Below, in pieces: positions 35,206 to 43,713 of a DNA stretch of 57,804 bases. Source of the stretch: Thioclava dalianensis (lineage in GTDB: Bacteria > Pseudomonadota > Alphaproteobacteria > Rhodobacterales > Rhodobacteraceae). The position numbers were made by a program, and so were the translations under genes. Within the stretch, counting starts at the first letter, position 1, and each line of letters starts with the position of its first letter. Under the pieces are notes generated by a model that was given only the letters and a program-made list of their open reading frames with translations, was not told the DNA's origin and ran no database searches. The stretch spans positions 1-57,804 of the forward strand of contig NZ_JHEH01000020.1 in the NCBI RefSeq assembly GCF_000715505.1, given 5' to 3'.

Positions 35206-35772
35206 ATGGCTTTGGACCGCGAGTTGGACGATCTCCCGCCCGAGCTGCGCTGGCGCACGTGGATGCGGCGGATTGAGGCGGTGCTGTTCGCCTCGGCCAC
35301 GCCGGTGCCGCGCGAGGATCTGGCGCGGGTGGTGGGGCACGCGGCCTCGGTCGATCTGCTGATTGCCGATCTCGCAGCCGATCTGGAGGGCCGCGCCTTC
35401 GAGGTCGCGCGGGTGGCCGGGGGCTGGATGCTGCGCACTCGACCCGCCTATGCCGAAGCGATCCGCGCCGCGGCGGATATCGACGATCAGCTTCTGGATC
35501 TGAGCGAATTCGACATCGCCGTGCTCGCCGCCATCGCCTATCACCAGCCGATCACCCGCGAGGAGCTCAAGGATATTTTCGGCAAGGAGATCAGCCGCGA
35601 CCTCACGGGCCGCCTTCATGCGCGCGGCGTGATCGCCACCGGTCCAAGATCGCCCCGGCGCGGCGCGCCCTTTACCTTTGTCACCACCGACCTGTTCCTT
35701 GCGGCCTTCGACTTGGAGAGCTTGCAGGATCTGCCGGACCGCGAAGGTCTGGAAGATGCGGGGGTTATCTGA
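35206..35772 (+). CDS. scpB: ScpB-type segregation/condensation protein
   Basis: Protein of 188 residues made of two winged-helix domains, as in ScpB of the SMC-ScpAB condensin: IEAVLFASATPVPREDLARV (about 22-41) in the first, and FDIAVLAAIAYHQPITREEL plus GRLHARGVIATGPRSPRRGA in the second. The start at ATG 35206 lies 2 nt after the DUF1403 stop; long upstream frames are shadows. There is no scpA or smc beside it, so it is an accessory ScpB copy rather than the housekeeping operon. It is translationally coupled to DUF1403, suggesting the two proteins act together. Confidence 0.85.
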   Translation: MALDRELDDLPPELRWRTWMRRIEAVLFASATPVPREDLARVVGHAASVDLLIADLAADLEGRAFEVARVAGGWMLRTRPAYAEAIRAAADIDDQLLDLSEFDIAVLAAIAYHQPITREELKDIFGKEISRDLTGRLHARGVIATGPRSPRRGAPFTFVTTDLFLAAFDLESLQDLPDREGLEDAGVI

Positions 35773-35880
35773 GCCGACGCAATCCGATCCCTTGGTTGAT
35801 GGTTTTGTGGCCGAGCACAGGGTGTAATGCCGGTGCCGTCAAAGGTGTAGCCCCGGGCGGCAAACGATGGGGAGTTTTGA
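35765..35880 (-). pseudogene. Tyrosine recombinase C-terminal remnant
   Basis: Reading the minus strand from about 35878 gives TPHRL, then GAT, then LHPVLGHKTINQ before a stop at 35765. The order HxLR-like box, G-A-T, and LGHK(S/T)I matches the C-terminus of phage-type integrases, with residues lost between and the catalytic Tyr missing. It converges on the scpB end. It is short, so chance resemblance cannot be excluded. Confidence 0.4.
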
Positions 35881-35884
35881 CACT

Positions 35885-35995
35885 TCAACCCAGAAACTTG
35901 CGATGACCCAAATGCCCACGACCAACATGGCGCGATCTGCGCTTCAGCCGTGCGGTGTCATTCTCGAGCTGCTTCCGCCGAAGCATCTCATCGGG
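35885..35995 (-). pseudogene. Possible IS3-family OrfA fragment
   Basis: The minus-strand reading PDEMLRRKQLENDTARLKRR resembles the leucine-zipper part of IS3-family OrfA (typically L-K-x-L-E-x-E-N-x-x-L-K-x-L-V). It degenerates afterwards and stops at 35885. No terminal inverted repeats or OrfB are seen. This is weak, but it sits beside the recombinase remnant. Confidence 0.28.
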
Positions 35996-36023
35996 CAACA
36001 ACTACCTTATTTCTTTTTCCATG

Positions 36024-36046
36024 ACAAAAAGGCCGACCGGCCTCCT
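36024..36046 (-). terminator. Terminator downstream of the MFS gene (minus strand)
   Basis: On the minus strand AGGCC-GGTC-GGCCT is followed by TTTTGTC (stem at 36030-36043). It lies 200 nt beyond the MFS stop and would end the DCC-MFS message. Confidence 0.5.
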
Positions 36047-36251
36047 TCACATTGCTTCGACATGAACGCCTGTCTCGCGCTTGCGGGAACGACGATGCCT
36101 GCTTGCGTGTCCGCGTCTCTCCAGCCAGGGAAGACGGAATTGAAAACCTCAGTTTCGAGCGGTCCGGTTTTCAAGACGCAGATATCAGAGCGATGCTGCG
36201 CCATCCGCTGGAGGCTTGATTTCGAGACTGCCGAACGCGGCAAGGCGCGCG

Positions 36252-37502
36252 CTACTGCGCCGGGGCGAAGGCTTTTGACGGCAGGCGCAGCACGAAGGCG
36301 ATTGCGATGAGTTTGAGCGCGCAGGGCACGAGCGCGTAGCTGATATTGAGCGCCTCCAACGCGCGGGGCGTGTTTTCGGCCCCCGGCTGGAAGCCCGCAT
36401 ATTGCAACAGGGGCAGCATCACGCCGGCTGCGATGGCCAATGTCGCCTTCGCGCTGAAATTCCAAAATCCGAACGCCTGCCCCGCCTGCAGCCCCGCGCG
36501 TTCGAGCGCTGCGGCGAAGAGCGCCGAGAGGATCACCATATCGGCGCCCAGTGCGATCCCGGAACCGATGCAGATCGCCGCGAAGGGCAGGGCGGCTCCG
36601 GGGGGTGTGGCGAAGGCGCCGATGAAGCTTACAATGGCGAGGCTCATCGAGAGGGTGAGCACGGGGCGCGCCCCGAACCGCCGCGCGAGCCGCCCCCAAA
36701 GCGGCGCGCCGATCCCGGCGGATAGGAAAAACAGGATCAGGAAAGGACCGGCGAGATCGGGCAGGCCCAACCGGTCACCCACGAAGAACAAAAACAGCGT
36801 CGAGGTCACAGCGACCGGCAGACTGTTGACAAAAGCCAGCAGCAACAGCCACCCGGCACCCGAGCCGATCAGACCCGACCAGTTCAGCCGCAGCGCCGCC
36901 GTCTGCGGCTTGTGCCAAAGCGGGCGGGCAAACAGCAGCGCCGCCACGGCCAACACGGCGATGAGGATGCCAAACGGGGCATAGCCCTCGGGCTGTCCTT
37001 CAAGCTTTCCAAGCGCCGTGGGTGCGATTGCGCCAAGCAAGACGCCGATCAGCACGCCCGTCTCGCGCCAGCTTGCCAGCCGCAATTGCGCAGAGGTTTG
37101 GCCCGAGCCCGCGAAGGCCGCGCTTTGCCCGTAAAGCAGGATCGTGCCCAAGCTATAGCCGGAGAAGGTCACGATCAGCCCGAGCGCGAGCCAAAGCGCC
37201 GTGCTCCCCACGGGCGGCACGGTGAACACGGCGAGGCATCCCAGCCCCAGCGTGATCATCGCAACCGCTGCAAATACCGCGCGCAGGCGCGACCACCTGT
37301 CGGTCATCCACCCCAAAAGCGGGTCTTGCAGGAAGTCGATGATGCGGATCAGCAGCAGGATCGCGCCGATCTCGCTGAGCGACAGGCCAAGGCGGGTGGC
37401 GGCAAAGCTGGGCAGGTGGATGTAAATCGGGATGCTCGCGGTGGCGAGGACCATCGCAAGCCCGCCCACGCGCCAGTAATCGTGGCTGCCTTCCGCGCTC
37501 AT
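36252..37502 (-). CDS. MFS transporter (GPH/MFS_2-like)
   Basis: Membrane carrier of 416 residues with about twelve spans. The loop after span 2 reads RIIDFLQDPLLGWMTDRWSR, the D-x-x-x-D-P-x-x-G-x-x-x-D-R pattern of glycoside-pentoside-hexuronide (MFS_2) carriers. The substrate is unknown. It overlaps the preceding DCC-family gene by 4 nt (ATGA). Such pairs occur in other alphaproteobacteria without known function. The C-terminal half (about 215-400) is less conserved but complete. Confidence 0.8.
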   Translation of the reverse strand: MSAEGSHDYWRVGGLAMVLATASIPIYIHLPSFAATRLGLSLSEIGAILLLIRIIDFLQDPLLGWMTDRWSRLRAVFAAVAMITLGLGCLAVFTVPPVGSTALWLALGLIVTFSGYSLGTILLYGQSAAFAGSGQTSAQLRLASWRETGVLIGVLLGAIAPTALGKLEGQPEGYAPFGILIAVLAVAALLFARPLWHKPQTAALRLNWSGLIGSGAGWLLLLAFVNSLPVAVTSTLFLFFVGDRLGLPDLAGPFLILFFLSAGIGAPLWGRLARRFGARPVLTLSMSLAIVSFIGAFATPPGAALPFAAICIGSGIALGADMVILSALFAAALERAGLQAGQAFGFWNFSAKATLAIAAGVMLPLLQYAGFQPGAENTPRALEALNISYALVPCALKLIAIAFVLRLPSKAFAPAQ

Positions 37503-37906
37503 TTCGCGCGCCGCCGCTGGAGTGCCACGAAGATCCGCACGATCAGCGGGCGGAGCTTCAGAAAGACCCGGTATGCCAGTTCCAGTAGGGAGCGAAGGAC
37601 GGGCCAGCGCGCGATGCGCCCAAGATATCGCCAGCGGGGAAGCTGCGACCAGAGCGCTGCAAAGGCCGCACCGCCCGAGACAAGCCGACCATCCGCGCTG
37701 TGCAGATGAAAGCGGCCAAGCGCCGCGTCGTGGCTCAAACCCTCGGGCAGTTTGACGTCAGGCTGCGAGACATCCACGAAATCGAGCGCCTCCGCCCCTT
37801 CGGCCTTTCGGTAAAGCCCGATCTCGGCACGACAAAGCGGGCAGGCCCCGTCGTAATAGACCGAGCACTGCGCAGCGGGCTGCGTGGTCGCATTCGGCTC
37901 GCTCAT
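37499..37906 (-). CDS. DCC-family (DUF393) thiol-disulfide oxidoreductase-like protein
   Basis: Small protein of 135 residues with the family motif YYDGACPLCRAEIGLY (about 18-33), giving the D-x-x-C-P-x-C redox pair, then LDFVDVSQPD and a basic tail (FVALQRRRAK). There is no signal peptide. I start at ATG 37906; a GTG two codons upstream is the alternative. It is co-translated with the MFS carrier. DCC proteins are thioredoxin-like, but their partners are unknown. Confidence 0.82.
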   Translation of the reverse strand: MSEPNATTQPAAQCSVYYDGACPLCRAEIGLYRKAEGAEALDFVDVSQPDVKLPEGLSHDAALGRFHLHSADGRLVSGGAAFAALWSQLPRWRYLGRIARWPVLRSLLELAYRVFLKLRPLIVRIFVALQRRRAK

Positions 37907-37975
37907 CGTCACCCATCCTTGTTCGGGACTGGTACGCGTGACGCGCGCGCGCGGATCTTTCGCGGGCGAGCGGGC

Positions 37976-39037
37976 TCAGTCGGTCAGCACCAGAAGGTCA
38001 CGCTCGGCGAGGCTCAGTTCGACCGCATCCCCGATCCGCGGCGGCGGGGTGTCGGGCGTGTTGAACGTGTCGAGCGAGATCAGCGCGCCATCCACATCGA
38101 CCCGCATCCGGATCGTGGAGCCAAGGAAATGCACCTCTGCCAGCCGCCCCTTGAGGATCGTGTCGCGCCCCGGCTTGCGCCCAAGCGAGACCACTTCCGG
38201 GCGCAGCGCGAGATTGATCGTGCTGCCTGCGAGCGCCCCCGGCAATTCGCGATTGAGCCCGATCTGCGTCTCACCCACGCGCACTTGCCCGGTCTTTGCG
38301 TCGATCACCGTTGCATCGAGCGTGTTGAGCGTGCCCACGAATTGCGCCACGAACCGGCTTTTCGGATGGTTGTAGATCTCGAAGGGCTCGCCCGTCTGCT
38401 CGGCCACGCCGCCATTCATCACGACGACCCGGTCGGACATCGAGAGCGCCTCTTCCTGATCATGGGTCACGAAGATCGTGGTGATCCCCAGCTCGCGCTG
38501 GATCTCACGGATTTCTTCGCGCAAAGACACCCGGATCTTGGCGTCGAGCGCCGAGAGCGGCTCATCGAGCAAAAGCACGCGCGGCTGCACGGCCAAGGCA
38601 CGGGCAAGTGCGACACGTTGCTGTTGTCCGCCCGACAGCTGGAACGGGTAGCGCCCGCCCAGACCGGGCAGGCCGATCAGCTGCAGCATCTCTTCGACGC
38701 GGCTCTTGATCTGGGCTTTGGGCTTTTTGCCCACCCGCATCCCGAAGCCCACGTTTTCCGCCACGGTCAGGTTGGGAAACAGCGCATAGGCCTGAAACAC
38801 CATCCCGATATTGCGCTGGTTTGGACGCAGGTTCGTCACGTCCTGCCCGTCGATGCGGATCGCGCCCGATGAGGTGCTCTCAAACCCCGCCACCATGCGC
38901 AGCACGGTGGTCTTGCCGCAGCCTGATGGCCCCAGCAGCGAGATGAACTCTCCCTGCTCAATCTCAAGGTTGAAATCCTTCACCACGCGGTTGGTGCCAA
39001 AGGATTTTTCCAGATGCTCGATGTCGAGAAAGGCCAT
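37976..39037 (-). CDS. ABC transporter ATPase (PotA/FbpC type)
   Basis: ATPase of 353 residues. Walker A is GPSGCGKTT, Q-loop VFQAYALFPNLTVAEN, signature QLSGGQQQRVALARAL, Walker B LLLDEPLSALDAKIR, switch FVTHDQEEAL, with a C-terminal TOBE domain (STINLALRPEVVSLG). It belongs to the polyamine/iron/opine group rather than the MalK group. It is the last gene of a four-gene unit (binding protein, two permeases, ATPase). The substrate is unknown. Confidence 0.88.
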   Translation of the reverse strand: MAFLDIEHLEKSFGTNRVVKDFNLEIEQGEFISLLGPSGCGKTTVLRMVAGFESTSSGAIRIDGQDVTNLRPNQRNIGMVFQAYALFPNLTVAENVGFGMRVGKKPKAQIKSRVEEMLQLIGLPGLGGRYPFQLSGGQQQRVALARALAVQPRVLLLDEPLSALDAKIRVSLREEIREIQRELGITTIFVTHDQEEALSMSDRVVVMNGGVAEQTGEPFEIYNHPKSRFVAQFVGTLNTLDATVIDAKTGQVRVGETQIGLNRELPGALAGSTINLALRPEVVSLGRKPGRDTILKGRLAEVHFLGSTIRMRVDVDGALISLDTFNTPDTPPPRIGDAVELSLAERDLLVLTD

Positions 39038-39040
39038 GGA

Positions 39041-39829
39041 TTACCGTTTTGCTTTCGTGTGTTTCGAAAATCGGGTGACAAGCTGGATCAGCCCCATGCA
39101 GATCCAAGTGATCGAGAAGGCGATCACCGCCAGCGCCGCGGGCTCATAGGCCTTGTTGGCGCCGACAAGCTGCATATAGGGCCCAAAGGCGGGCCGGTTG
39201 AGCAGCGAGGCCAGAACAAATTCGCCGATCACGATGGCGAAGGTGATGAAGGCACCCGACAGCACGGCGATCAGCACATTGGGCAGGATCAGCCGTGCAA
39301 GAATCGTGGTCCAGCCCGCGCCAAGGCTTTGGGCGGCTTCGGTCAGTGTCGCCACATCCAGCGTGCGCAGCCCGGTATCCACCGCGCGGTACATATAGGG
39401 CAGCGCCAGCGTGGTGTAGCCCAGCAGCAAAAGCACGTTGGTGCCCATGATCGAGCCGGTGAGCGGCAGGAAGGACGACGTGTTGTAAAGCCGGATATAG
39501 CCAAAGACGATGACGATCGGCGGGATGACCAGCGGCAGCAGGGTGACGAACTCCACCACCGGGCGCAGCCGCGGCAGTTTAAGCCGCACCCAATAGGCGG
39601 TCGGCACCACGATCAGCGCGCCCACGAGGATCGTGAAGATTGCCATGACGATGGAATAGCCGAAGGTCTCGCGGAATTGCGGATCGCTCAGAACCGAGCG
39701 GTAGGCGTCAAGCGAATAGACCCCGCGCCGTGCGCGCAGCGAGAATTCGAGCGTCCCGATCAGCGGCAGCGCGAAATAGAGCAGGCCGAAAAGCAGGGCG
39801 ATGATGGACCAAATGCGTTGCGTTCTCAT
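39041..39829 (-). CDS. ABC transporter permease (PotC type)
   Basis: Permease of 262 residues with six spans and the EAA loop EAAQSLGAGW, then ILPNVLIAVLSGAF. The start at ATG 39829 overlaps the stop of the upstream permease as ATGA; a GTG three codons earlier is possible. It pairs with the permease at 39826-40695 and the ATPase 3 nt downstream. Confidence 0.87.
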   Translation of the reverse strand: MRTQRIWSIIALLFGLLYFALPLIGTLEFSLRARRGVYSLDAYRSVLSDPQFRETFGYSIVMAIFTILVGALIVVPTAYWVRLKLPRLRPVVEFVTLLPLVIPPIVIVFGYIRLYNTSSFLPLTGSIMGTNVLLLLGYTTLALPYMYRAVDTGLRTLDVATLTEAAQSLGAGWTTILARLILPNVLIAVLSGAFITFAIVIGEFVLASLLNRPAFGPYMQLVGANKAYEPAALAVIAFSITWICMGLIQLVTRFSKHTKAKR

Positions 39830-40695
39830 TTCACCCACCTCTCCGACCGGGCCCGCAGGAAGACGTAGATAAAGTTCGCAATGCCAGTGATCACGATCAT
39901 CCCGAAGGCCAGGGCATAGCCCAGATGGGGATCTTGCAGCACATCCCCGCGGATCTGCGCATACAACATGATCGGAACGATCGACAGGGACGATCCGGTC
40001 AGCGCATAGGCCGTGGCGACCGCTCCGAAACTATTGGCAAAGAGAAGCGCCAGCGTGCCCAGCAGCGAGGGCCACAGGATCGGCAGCGCCACGATGCGCC
40101 AATATTGAAAGCCGGTTGCCCCGAGGATAGAGGCGGCCTCTTTCCACTCGCGCTTGAGCCCGTCGAGCGCGGGCGTGATGATCAGGATCATCAGCGGAAT
40201 CTGGAAGAACAGATAGGTGATGGTCAGCCCGAAGAAGCTCAGCAGGTTGAAGCCATGGGCGTAGATATTGACGCCAAACCACTCCTTCAGCACAACCGTC
40301 ACAAGCCCCAGCCGACCCAGCGTCGCGAGAAAGGCGAAGGCCAGCGGCACGCCCGCGAAATTCGACGCCACGCCCGAGAAGGTCATGATCGGCCCGCGCA
40401 GCCATTTGGGTAGACCGCCCAGCGTCACGGCTGCGGCCAGCGCAAAGCCGATCAGGCAGCCAAAGAATGCAGTCGCGAGGCTAATCCTGATCGAGATCCA
40501 GTAAGAGGCGAGGATCGAGGGTTGGAACAGATTGGCGAGATTGGTGAGGGTGAAGCCGCCATCTGCCGTCCTGAAGGCGCCCACCACGATATACATCGTG
40601 GGCAGGATCAGAAACAGCGCGGCGAAGACGGTGAAGGGCACCATTCCGACCCATGTCAAAGGGACTTGGCGTCGGGAAACGGGGGCGTCAGCCAT
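39826..40695 (-). CDS. ABC transporter permease (PotB type)
   Basis: Permease of 289 residues with six spans, starting MADAPVSRRQVPLTWVGMVP. The EAA loop reads EAASILGATG, with FQYWRIVALPILWPSLLG following. It is the first permease after the binding-protein gene, separated by a 78-nt gap with a hairpin. Compared with iron (FbpB) systems, which are a single long permease, the two-permease arrangement is that of polyamine, opine or phosphonate-type importers. Confidence 0.87.
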   Translation of the reverse strand: MADAPVSRRQVPLTWVGMVPFTVFAALFLILPTMYIVVGAFRTADGGFTLTNLANLFQPSILASYWISIRISLATAFFGCLIGFALAAAVTLGGLPKWLRGPIMTFSGVASNFAGVPLAFAFLATLGRLGLVTVVLKEWFGVNIYAHGFNLLSFFGLTITYLFFQIPLMILIITPALDGLKREWKEAASILGATGFQYWRIVALPILWPSLLGTLALLFANSFGAVATAYALTGSSLSIVPIMLYAQIRGDVLQDPHLGYALAFGMIVITGIANFIYVFLRARSERWVK

Positions 40696-40724
40696 ATCGG
40701 GGATCTTTCCGGATAGTCAAACCC

Positions 40725-40752
40725 GCGCCCCGTACCTTGTGGCACGGGACGC
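40725..40752 (-). terminator. Hairpin between binding-protein and permease genes
   Basis: GCGCCCCGT (40725-40733) and ACGGGACGC (40744-40752) form a nine-position stem with one mismatch and a 10-nt loop in the 78-nt gap. It is a likely intercistronic attenuator favouring the binding protein. Confidence 0.5.
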
Positions 40753-40773
40753 AGGGGCTTCATTCAGGCGATA

Positions 40774-41880
40774 TCAGTTGACGTTCGCGCCCACGACGCT
40801 GTCCCAACCAGAGGTGACAGCCGCTTTGTTGGCAGCTTGCTCATCAAGCGTCGGGAAGATCGCCTTGGCATAGCCCTCGGCGGGCGGCATCGCGTCCAGC
40901 ATCTCCTGCGGAACCTTGCCGTTCTTGGCGAGGTCGTTGAAGCGGATCGGGTGGCAATAGCCTTTCAGCCAGCCCAGCTGACCCTCGTCGGAGTAAAGAT
41001 ACTCCATCCAGAGTTTTGCGGCATTCGGGTGCGGGGCATAGGCCGAGATCGCCTGCACATAGACACCAGCGACAACGCCCGATTTCGGCACGACAACATC
41101 CACAGGCGGGTTGCCTTTGAGCGTGTCACGCCCGGCCAGCGCGTTATAGTCCCACTCGATCACGATCGGGGTGGCCCCCTGCGCAAGCGTCCCGGTCTTG
41201 CCGATGACGGGCACGAAATTGCCGTTCTTATTCATCTCGGCGAAGTATTTCAGGCCAGCTTCACCCGACTCTTTGCCAGGCTTGCCGCCGGCTGCAACGC
41301 CTGCCGCCAGAACACCCAGGATCGCCTGGTTGGAGGCGCGCGGGTCACCCGCAAGTGCGACCGAGTTGGCATATTCCGGCTTGAGCAGGTCCGACCAGTC
41401 GGTGGGCACGTTGTCCACGAGATCCTTGTTCACCGCGAAAGACAGCACGCCGTAATAATCGCCATACCAGTAGCCGTCGGCATCCTTGGCGCTATCGGGG
41501 ATCGTGTCCCAGGTCGCGACCTTATAGGGCTGGATCAGCCCGTCTTTCTTGGCGGCGGGGCCGAAGGAGAGGCCCACATCGATCACGTCGGGCGCCTGCG
41601 GGCCCTTGTTGTCTTTGTTGGCGCGGATCGCCTCGATCTCATCGGCAGAACCCGCATCGGGGTTCAGCTCGTTCACGGTGATGCCCGGATACTTGGCCTT
41701 GAAGCCCTCGATCACGCCCGAATAGTTGCACCACGAATGGGGCAGGGCGATCGTGGTCAGCGTGCCCTCTTTCTTTGCAGCCGCATAAAGATCGTCGAGA
41801 TTGTCGGCCGAAGCGACGCTCACGCTGGCAGCAAACGCCACCACGCTTGCGCCCAAGGCAAGTCGGAGTTTGGACGTCAT
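40774..41880 (-). CDS. ABC transporter substrate-binding protein (PotD/Fbp-like)
   Basis: Periplasmic protein of 368 residues. The signal peptide is MTSKLRLALGASVVAFAASV with cleavage near SVASADN. The mature start NLDDLYAAAKKEGTLTTIA is typical of the Fe3+/polyamine/phosphonate cluster. WDYNALAGRD and YLYSDEGQLGWLKGYCHPIR are further family segments. No tyrosine pair characteristic of Fe3+ binding could be assigned, and the acidic sites of PotD were not recognised, so the ligand stays open. It heads the unit; its promoter lies in the 456-nt gap beyond 41880. Confidence 0.83.
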   Translation of the reverse strand: MTSKLRLALGASVVAFAASVSVASADNLDDLYAAAKKEGTLTTIALPHSWCNYSGVIEGFKAKYPGITVNELNPDAGSADEIEAIRANKDNKGPQAPDVIDVGLSFGPAAKKDGLIQPYKVATWDTIPDSAKDADGYWYGDYYGVLSFAVNKDLVDNVPTDWSDLLKPEYANSVALAGDPRASNQAILGVLAAGVAAGGKPGKESGEAGLKYFAEMNKNGNFVPVIGKTGTLAQGATPIVIEWDYNALAGRDTLKGNPPVDVVVPKSGVVAGVYVQAISAYAPHPNAAKLWMEYLYSDEGQLGWLKGYCHPIRFNDLAKNGKVPQEMLDAMPPAEGYAKAIFPTLDEQAANKAAVTSGWDSVVGANVN

Positions 41881-42336
41881 ATCAAGTTCTCTCCCTGGTT
41901 ATGTGTTGGACACAAAGTCAGCTCTGCCGCCGAGTGAGTGCCCAAAGATGCTTTTCGCACCCTTAGCGTTGATCGATCTTGCTTCGGGTCAGGCCAAATT
42001 CCGTCCGAGACGGATTTCAAGCAACCGATCCGTTACTGTTAAACTATGTAAGTCGTGTGACAGAGGATTCGCTTTTAGCAAATGCAAAGCAACTGAAAAC
42101 TTTCGAGACTTGTGGAAAAATTGAATTCCGAGATGCGGCTTTAGTACCGCCCGGGCCGCCTCGATCTGCCATCATTGGAAGGGTCGCACTACCTCGCGGG
42201 GCGCAGTTTGGGTAGCACTCAGCCAATCGGTCAAGGCTGCGTGATCTCTCGTTGATCGGGGTCGCTTCGGTTTACACGGCGCGGGCAGGGCTGCGATACC
42301 ATCGATGGCTAGATCGTTGCGCAAGACGCCGGAGCG
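41881..42336. other. Non-coding gap between the ABC unit and the uronate locus
   Basis: No gene is recognised in these 456 nt. It must hold the promoter of the binding-protein gene at 40774 and the 3' end of the GH28 message. A single TCGTGTGACAG at 42053-42063 resembles the TnGTATGAyA boxes of the next locus. The stretch is visibly more AT-rich than flanking genes, and short frames here match no family I know. Confidence 0.4.
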
Positions 42337-43713
42337 TCAAACGAGCCCGTCGGCCTCTTCGGTCACCACGAGCTGCACGTTAAACTCAGGCGGCAACGGA
42401 TCGGGACGGATGATGCTCAACGCCTCAGTCTTCAGGTCGCGCACGCCACGGATATATAGCCCAGGCATGCCGCCGGGATAGTCGATCAATCCTATAATCC
42501 GCCCCTGCGCATCATAGCACCAGCCGCCCACCCGTCCGGCATTGCCATCGCCCAGCGGAAAGCGGTCGAAGCGGTCGGCCTCTGTCGGGCGAAGGTCATA
42601 TTTCGCAGCGGTTCCCAATACCCCGCGGACCTGCTCGAGCGTCACTCGGCGAAGGGTTAGATCGGAAATTCCGTCGGCGCGCGCGGAAACGAAGCACAAC
42701 GCGCCCTCCATTTTTCCGTGGACATCCTCGATCACAACGCCGCGCACAGATCCGGCCGGGCCTTCCTCCGGGCGACGGTCGATCACCGTGATGGTCACCG
42801 CTTCGCCCGATCCCCAGAAGCCTTCGGGCGTCTCGTGGCAGTCCAGCGTGATCTGGGCAAAGCGAATATCTTCGACCACGCCACCATCGCGCGACAGGAT
42901 TCCCAACCCGCGGTTCGACTTCTCGATATCCACCCGCTCGCAGGTGATGCGCCGAAAGGCCGAAAAGCTCTCGGTGCCCAGCTTTATGGCGCAGGATCGG
43001 CTTTCGATCACGCAGTCGCGGATAATCACATCCTCGCACGGCCCAGTCAGCGTACCATCTTCGCGCCGGGTCGTCTTGAGTACGATCCCGTCATCGGCCG
43101 TGCGGAACACGCTGTTGGTGATCTCCACGTCACGGCATCCATCGATGACAATACCATCGGTATTCGGCATGCGCCGGTCGTTATCGACGGAAAGGCCGTG
43201 CACCCGGATCCTAGTGCAGGCCGCAAAATGCATTGTCCACATCGGGGCGTCTTCGATATGAAGCCCCTCGATACGAATGTTTTCGCACGCATCGAACACC
43301 ACGACGCGCGGTCGATAGCGCACGGCGCGACGCGTGCCCATCTGGACATCTTCTCCCTGCACGTACTGGGTGCTACCCGCGCCGAAAATCTGCCCTCCCC
43401 CGACCAGCGCAATGTTGCGCGCATCGGCGGCGCACAGCATGGCCCGGTCGCTTTCCTCGGCTACGATTGCAACTTTGGTGCCGGCATATTGATCATAGCC
43501 CGGCAGAAAATGCAGTTCCGCACCGGCCAAGATCTCCAGCGTCACATCCGAGCGCAGCCGCAGCCCGGCGGCGCGGTGGAGGCCCGGCTCCAGCACCAGA
43601 TGCAGTGGCGCATCATCGTGGTCGAGCAACGCCTGAACCCGCTCTGTAATGGGCGCATCATCTGCGGCGATCCGGACCTGTCGGACAACGTCCCTTTCCA
43701 TCGCGCCTACCAT
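42337..43713 (-). CDS. GH28-like beta-helix glycosidase without signal peptide
   Basis: Right-handed beta-helix protein of 458 residues related to polygalacturonases. The catalytic-region motifs are PNTDGI (183-188, Asp186) and TADDGI (206-211, Asp207-Asp208). Where classical enzymes have G-H-G and R-I-K, this protein has CAIKLGTES (241-249). There is no signal peptide (MVGAMERDVVRQVRIAADD), so it acts in the cytoplasm, presumably on an imported uronate-containing glycoside. I start at ATG 43713, which overlaps the preceding stop as TGATG. It is the second gene after the UxuA-like dehydratase. The activity is inferred, and a non-galacturonide substrate is possible. Confidence 0.75.
   Translation of the reverse strand: MVGAMERDVVRQVRIAADDAPITERVQALLDHDDAPLHLVLEPGLHRAAGLRLRSDVTLEILAGAELHFLPGYDQYAGTKVAIVAEESDRAMLCAADARNIALVGGGQIFGAGSTQYVQGEDVQMGTRRAVRYRPRVVVFDACENIRIEGLHIEDAPMWTMHFAACTRIRVHGLSVDNDRRMPNTDGIVIDGCRDVEITNSVFRTADDGIVLKTTRREDGTLTGPCEDVIIRDCVIESRSCAIKLGTESFSAFRRITCERVDIEKSNRGLGILSRDGGVVEDIRFAQITLDCHETPEGFWGSGEAVTITVIDRRPEEGPAGSVRGVVIEDVHGKMEGALCFVSARADGISDLTLRRVTLEQVRGVLGTAAKYDLRPTEADRFDRFPLGDGNAGRVGGWCYDAQGRIIGLIDYPGGMPGLYIRGVRDLKTEALSIIRPDPLPPEFNVQLVVTEEADGLV

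Larger units (their letters stand above)
35773..36251. other. Intergenic region with mobile-element scars
   Basis: This 479-nt gap between scpB and the MFS gene holds the recombinase and OrfA-like fragments and a minus-strand terminator. A 65-codon minus-strand frame at 36007-36204 (MAQHRSDICVLKTGPLETEV) has no recognised family and no ribosome site, so I do not call it a gene. Confidence 0.5.

Noticed and set aside
36007-36204. 65-codon minus-strand frame (MAQHRSDICVLKTG...) between scpB and the MFS gene
   Set aside because: No ribosome site, no family resemblance, and it spans the probable terminator at 36024-36046.
42053-42063. TCGTGTGACAG as a seventh box of the uronate regulon
   Set aside because: Only partly matches (no GTATG core) and lies before an ABC unit with no evident link; kept only as a note.
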